From Verrucomicrobia bacterium LW23 (GTDB taxonomy: Bacteria; Verrucomicrobiota; Verrucomicrobiia; Methylacidiphilales; UBA1321), in NCBI GenBank assembly GCA_003054695.1, contig QAZA01000039.1, forward strand, positions 62,001 to 126,000: a stretch of 64,000 nt of DNA. Direction: 5' to 3'. The translations under genes were made by a program, and so were the position numbers. Below the pieces are notes generated by a model. It made no database searches, was not told where the DNA came from, and saw only the letters and a program-made list of their open reading frames with translations. Shown here in pieces: positions 60,931 to 64,000 of the stretch (position 1 is the first letter of the stretch; each line of letters opens with the position of its first letter).

Positions 60931-61905
60931 TCAGCTCACGTTCAGCCGGGCGCCGGGGCCCAGCTTGGCCTGCTTCCAAAAGTCCGCAAATGGATCGCCG
61001 GGCGGCGCCGGTGCGGCGGGGGCTGCAGCAGGGGCGGGCGCAGGCGCCGGGGCGGGCGCATGCGAGGGAGGCGAGGCGGGCAGGGGAGATGGCACGCCGC
61101 CAAAGCTTCCCGGCGCGGGCGGCAGCTGCCCCGCGGCCACAAAAATGGCGTTGGGATCGGGCGCCGGTACGGGGGCGTTTTGCTGGGCTTCGTCGGCCAT
61201 GCGGGCGGCTTCCAGCAGAAGCCACTCCCAGCTGTTGTCAATGGTTTGGGGCACGGGCAGCGCGTAGTCCTCAATACCCAGCTGTGGGTTTTGCATGCGC
61301 AGGGCGGCGTAAAAGGCCTTCTCGCCAAGGAGATCGCCGTATTCGCAGTGCAGCACGCGCCCTTTCTGGATGTAAATCTTGGCCATCGGCTGGTTGAAGC
61401 TCGACAGGCTGATCAGAACGCCGCGCCCGTTCAGGCAAAAGAGCTGCACCAGCTCCTGCGCGGAAAAATGGCCCAGCGCATTCATGCCCGCTGCGGGCGC
61501 GGGCTGCTGCTGCTTGACGGTGGGGCGCATGTGGGCGGGGCGCGTCGCAAAAAAATGCTCCACAGGCTGCAGCAAATTGGACACCGCGAACGGCTTCTCG
61601 ATAAAGAACGCTACGCCCAGCTGGTCCGCCATCTGCCGCAGGCCGGGGGAGCGGTACGCCGTCATCATCATCAACCCGGTGCCGGGGGAGCGCTCGCGCA
61701 CCTGCTTGACGAGGTCGAACCCGTTCTCGGTGCCGATACGCACGTCGGTGATGAGCAAGTCGATAGGCCGCTGCTCCACAATGCTCACCGCCTGGGCGAT
61801 ATTGGATGCGGTCAGGATGGTGGCCAGCTTGTTCTTCAGGAACTCGCGCTCCAGAATGCGAAGGATATCGTGCTGGTCATCAATGATGAGAATCTGGTGC
61901 GGCAT
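60931..61905 (-). CDS. Response regulator: receiver plus DUF4388 domain
   Basis: This 324-residue protein begins with a complete receiver domain: acidic pocket ILIIDDQHDIL, phospho-acceptor Asp in LLITDVRIG, Thr in LMMMTAYRS and Lys in FFIEKPFAV. After a short linker, residues of about 145-250 form a DUF4388 domain (LGHFSAQELVQLFCLNGRGV, KIYIQKGRVLHCEYGDLLGEKAFYAAL), a fold found in bacterial signalling and motility regulators. A proline/alanine-rich linker ends in the aromatic tail DPFADFWKQAKLG. No histidine kinase gene is adjacent. The ATG at 61903-61905 gives MPHQILIIDDQ. Confidence 0.9.
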   Translation of the reverse strand: MPHQILIIDDQHDILRILEREFLKNKLATILTASNIAQAVSIVEQRPIDLLITDVRIGTENGFDLVKQVRERSPGTGLMMMTAYRSPGLRQMADQLGVAFFIEKPFAVSNLLQPVEHFFATRPAHMRPTVKQQQPAPAAGMNALGHFSAQELVQLFCLNGRGVLISLSSFNQPMAKIYIQKGRVLHCEYGDLLGEKAFYAALRMQNPQLGIEDYALPVPQTIDNSWEWLLLEAARMADEAQQNAPVPAPDPNAIFVAAGQLPPAPGSFGGVPSPLPASPPSHAPAPAPAPAPAAAPAAPAPPGDPFADFWKQAKLGPGARLNVS

Positions 61906-61956
61906 ACTTGGAAAGGAAGGGTAGCACGAACCGTGCCTGAAGCCAGGGCAGATAGC

Positions 61957-61972
61957 TGGCATGCCACGTGCT
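61957..61972 (+). promoter_or_regulatory. Sigma-54-like promoter, site 1
   Basis: TGGCATG-CCAC-GTGCT keeps the GG and GC of the -24/-12 consensus TGGCACG-N4-TTGCW at the exact spacing, with two departures from the consensus. It points rightwards, away from the response regulator gene. Part of it (TGGCATGCCA) is also a palindrome, so a protein operator is an alternative. Confidence 0.4.
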
Positions 61973-62231
61973 TAATGTTGCTACATCATCTCGGTGGATG
62001 AAGGTTGGGCGCGCGTCAATTGGGGCGGCGATTCCTCATCATACGCCGGATTTCGGCGCTGCGCCCTTTTATTTTAGGTAAATATCAGGCGACGCGAGGG
62101 CTGGGGCAGGGTGCAGCAACAGTAAGGCTTACGCAACATGTTGATACAACGCATCTCGCATTCCGCCGTGTATCGGCGCGAAAGTCGCAACCGGATGGGA
62201 CGACCCACTTTGCTGATATTCCCTCAAACGC

Positions 62232-62247
62232 TGGCATGCTACGTGCT
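62232..62247 (+). promoter_or_regulatory. Sigma-54-like promoter, site 2
   Basis: TGGCATG-CTAC-GTGCT repeats site 1 with one change in the spacer, again with GG and GC in -24/-12 register. It lies 475 bp before the DUF4388 gene on the same strand and could drive it with a long leader. No sigma-54 activator is encoded in the window. Confidence 0.4.
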
Positions 62248-62721
62248 TGTTAGAACGAGGCGAGCAAACCGGAACACCCCTCGCGGCGAAAGCGGCGAAC
62301 ACAACAACCCGCACTACCGGCCGGCCCTTACGCGAAATGCGCATCCTGATCAGGACGCGCCAGCGCGTCGCCGTCCCCGCTTACCGGCGGCACTTCTCGC
62401 CTCCTGCTCCCCCACTTTACCAGCCTACACTCCTCGCCCCGGCGCGAGGCGTACTTCTGCGGCGCAAAGGCATCCCATTGAATTTGAACCCCTTACACAC
62501 TTGGTGGAACCCCTGCCTCGCGGCCGTGCAGGCCTCGTTGCCCCATCACCATGCACGCGGCTGCGGGCCGCGCACGGCACTACACAGTGCCCGCCGCACC
62601 GGCGTTCCGGTTGCGCCATCGTCTTGCAGCAACAACGTCAGCGGCAGGGGCTCGGCACCCTGTCCGGCCGCCGCGCCCGTCGCGGACTGCATTGCCGCCG
62701 AAGCCTAACCGTTGCCATTCA

Positions 62722-63408
62722 ATGTCCGACTTTAAGGGTAACTTCTCGGAAATAAACCTGGCCGAAGTGCTGCGCATGCTGGTCAGCACCAAGCAAAACG
62801 GCCTGCTCCGCATCTATCACGGCGACGAAGAGGGCCTGCTGGCGGTGGAGCGCGGCGTGGTTGTCAACGCGGCCACGGCCACCCAGCAGGGGCGGCACGC
62901 TCTCTACCAGTTTATTGTATGGCGCGACGCCAACTTCCGCTTCGAGGCGCAAAACATTCCGCCCAACGCGGCGCGCGATCTGGCCGCCTACCCGGCCATC
63001 CAGCTCATTGACGGCATCGCCCGCAAAATTGACGAGCTGGCCGCGCTGCAACAAGCCGTGCCCACGCTCGACTCGGTGCTGTATTACACGGGCGGCGAGG
63101 CCCTCGGCGACGTGGAAGCCACGCCGAGTGAGCTGGGCCTGCTTATCCTGGCCAACGGCCACAATACCGTGGAGCAAATTGCCCGCCGCGCGAATCTGAA
63201 CCCGCTGGAGGTCGCCAAAAGCCTTGCCAAATTCCGCCTGGCCGGCGTGCTGGAACTCGTCTCCGTACCCAACCGCGACTCCGGCCCCATCGACTCCCCC
63301 TTCGCCCATCCGCCTCCCCAACCCGCCGCCCCCGCGCCGGAGCCTCCCCCCGCCGCCCCGCACCACGGCGAAGCGCCTCGTTACTGGCGCGGCAAGCGGA
63401 TTAATTAG
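62722..63408 (+). CDS. DUF4388-domain protein
   Basis: This 228-residue protein opens directly with a DUF4388 domain: FKGNFSEINLAEVLRMLVS, KQNGLLRIYHGDEEGLLAVE and GRHALYQFIVWRDANFRFEA are the hallmark blocks. A helical middle follows (PAIQLIDGIARKIDELAAL) and then a winged-helix-like part near residues 140-195 (LANGHNTVEQIARRANLNPLE). A proline/alanine linker ends in the aromatic basic tail PRYWRGKRIN. Its relative with a receiver domain is encoded 0.8 kb away on the other strand. Start ATG at 62722. These proteins usually act in signalling; the effector is unknown. Confidence 0.88.
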   Translation: MSDFKGNFSEINLAEVLRMLVSTKQNGLLRIYHGDEEGLLAVERGVVVNAATATQQGRHALYQFIVWRDANFRFEAQNIPPNAARDLAAYPAIQLIDGIARKIDELAALQQAVPTLDSVLYYTGGEALGDVEATPSELGLLILANGHNTVEQIARRANLNPLEVAKSLAKFRLAGVLELVSVPNRDSGPIDSPFAHPPPQPAAPAPEPPPAAPHHGEAPRYWRGKRIN

Positions 63409-63827
63409 CGGGATTCAAGCACGGCTGCAGAGGCTTTCGATTGATAGCCATTAGACTCGTTAATGAGCGGGAACGTAGACAAGGGCGTATCGTCGATTGA
63501 TATTCCCGTATATCGTAACCTTCGTTCCCCCCTTTATCCCTCGTCCTTTGTGTCTTTGTGCCTTGGTGGTGAATCCCCTCTTCCCGCCCAGAGCAATTCT
63601 GCGGGGAGAAAGCATCACTGGCGTTGTGTGACCACTACGGAATTGCTCGTGCTGTGCAATTTTCCACTCAACCACGTGTAAAGTCGTTGCGCGGCGTTCA
63701 TTTAGGCGAGGCGTGCAAATGGTTGCTTTGCGTTGCTATTCTATCTTGTTAGGCAGACACTTTCCCGAGCCCATCTGGGCCTTCGCACCATCCGTATGCC
63801 CTCTACCTGGCATCGCCTGCGTAAACC
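63409..63827. other. Intergenic region with a repeat arm
   Basis: In these 419 bp between the convergent DUF4388 gene and purK no credible gene is visible. A solitary arm of the TTAACCAC family lies at 63545-63573 (CCTTTGTGTCTTTGTGCC followed by TTGGTGGTGAA), closest to the arms at 13.5 kb. The rest is AT-richer and featureless. Confidence 0.5.
63545..63573. repeat. Solitary repeat arm, GTGTCTT type
   Basis: CCTTTGTGTCTTTGTGCCTT continues into GGTGGTGAA and matches the left arm at 13531-13560 in iteron order (TTTGTGTC, then a TTG/TTC unit, then GTGGT-AA). There is no partner arm within the window's right edge. It is a degenerate single end of the family. Confidence 0.6.
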
Positions 63828-64000
63828 TCAGCCCAGCAACACCTTCTGGGCGCGGCGATCCAGCTCCTGGGCGCGCTCGGCGCTTTCGGCCAGGATGGTG
63901 TAGTGGCCCATTTTGCGGCCGGGGCGGGGCTCAGATTTTCCGTAGAGGTGCAGCTTCAGCCCCGGCACGGCCAGCAGCGCGGGCCAGTCGGGGTTGCCGC
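63828..64000 (-). CDS. purK: PurK, 5-(carboxyamino)imidazole ribonucleotide synthase, C-terminal part
   Basis: PurK carboxylates aminoimidazole ribonucleotide with ATP and bicarbonate in purine synthesis. Only the last 57 codons are in the window. They contain LKLHLYGKSEPRPGRKMGHYT, listed here as the block YGKSEPRPGRKMGH, which is diagnostic of the PurK C-terminal domain. A short helix and the stop at 63828-63830 follow. The rest lies beyond the right edge. PurE, its usual partner, would be expected close by but is not visible here. Confidence 0.88.
   Translation of the reverse strand, partial: GNPDWPALLAVPGLKLHLYGKSEPRPGRKMGHYTILAESAERAQELDRRAQKVLLG

Larger units (their letters stand above)
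61906..62721. other. Long intergenic region with two sigma-54-like sites
   Basis: These 816 bp separate the divergent response regulator and DUF4388 genes. Short frames on both strands are not protein-like. Two near-identical copies of CTGGCATGC(C/T)ACGTGCTT occur at 61956-61973 and 62231-62248, both reading rightwards. A GCACG-AAC-CGTGC hairpin lies at 61924-61936. The 470 bp between the second site and the DUF4388 gene could be an unusually long leader or hold a small RNA. Confidence 0.5.

Noticed and set aside
62005-62344. Short open frames between the response regulator and the DUF4388 gene
   Set aside because: Overlapping frames on both strands with no motifs; a non-coding leader or small RNA is at least as likely.

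Overview
The window is GC-rich and gene-dense. It looks like a member of the Verrucomicrobiota or a neighbouring PVC lineage, but no rRNA is present to settle this. The pointers are a type III secretion export gate (SctV) in a free-living-type genome, many secreted proteins of unknown function, a GxxExxY protein, and several copies of intergenic repeats built from TTAACCACGAAG-type arms. Alanine/proline-rich low-complexity extensions are common, even on housekeeping enzymes (AceA, TrmD, GlgA, a HAD phosphatase).

Layout. The left edge cuts the N-terminal part of isocitrate lyase (aceA, minus). After a gene-poor stretch and panC (minus) comes a plus-strand respiratory operon, nuoIJKLMN (2.8-9.3 kb), preceded by a perfect CRP-type palindrome. 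A perfect terminator and a candidate structured RNA separate it from the minus-strand translation genes rplS, trmD and khpA. From 13.7 to 27.6 kb almost everything is on the minus strand: a 1456-residue secreted propeller/CBM-like protein, a transglutaminase-like exported protein, nnr, moaA, two envelope proteins of unknown role, and glgA with a long disordered N-terminus. From 28 to 45 kb there is a lipoprotein, a CHASE2 adenylate/guanylate cyclase, an inositol-phosphatase family enzyme, gltX, a GH5-like hydrolase, a sulfur module (YeeE/YedE transporter plus exported rhodanese), a heterodimeric ABC exporter, a DUF4230 protein, ohr and a phytanoyl-CoA dioxygenase. A TPR chaperone-like gene and sctV sit alone at 45.7-48.2 kb, followed by a HAD phosphatase, an SRPBCC protein, an FUSC-type transporter and small membrane proteins. 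From 54.5 kb come a 1110-residue exported TPR protein, a ParA ATPase without a ParB gene beside it, a three-repeat protein with KWPxxFF motifs, a receiver-DUF4388 response regulator and a second DUF4388 protein. The right edge cuts purK (minus).

The most unusual content is the repeat family. Two nested palindromes of about 300 bp (32.2 and 45.2 kb), a simple palindrome (54.18 kb) and several solitary arms share TTTAACCACG-type ends. At 53.68-54.29 kb a GxxExxY gene, encoding a small protein with a PD-(D/E)XK-like nuclease signature, lies exactly between inverted copies of such arms. This makes a compact candidate mobile unit, and the ORF-less palindromes could be its non-autonomous relatives. 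A second repeat family (AACCTC-TTC-GAGGTT) is clustered at 43.1-43.6 kb. No tRNA, rRNA or CRISPR array was recognised.
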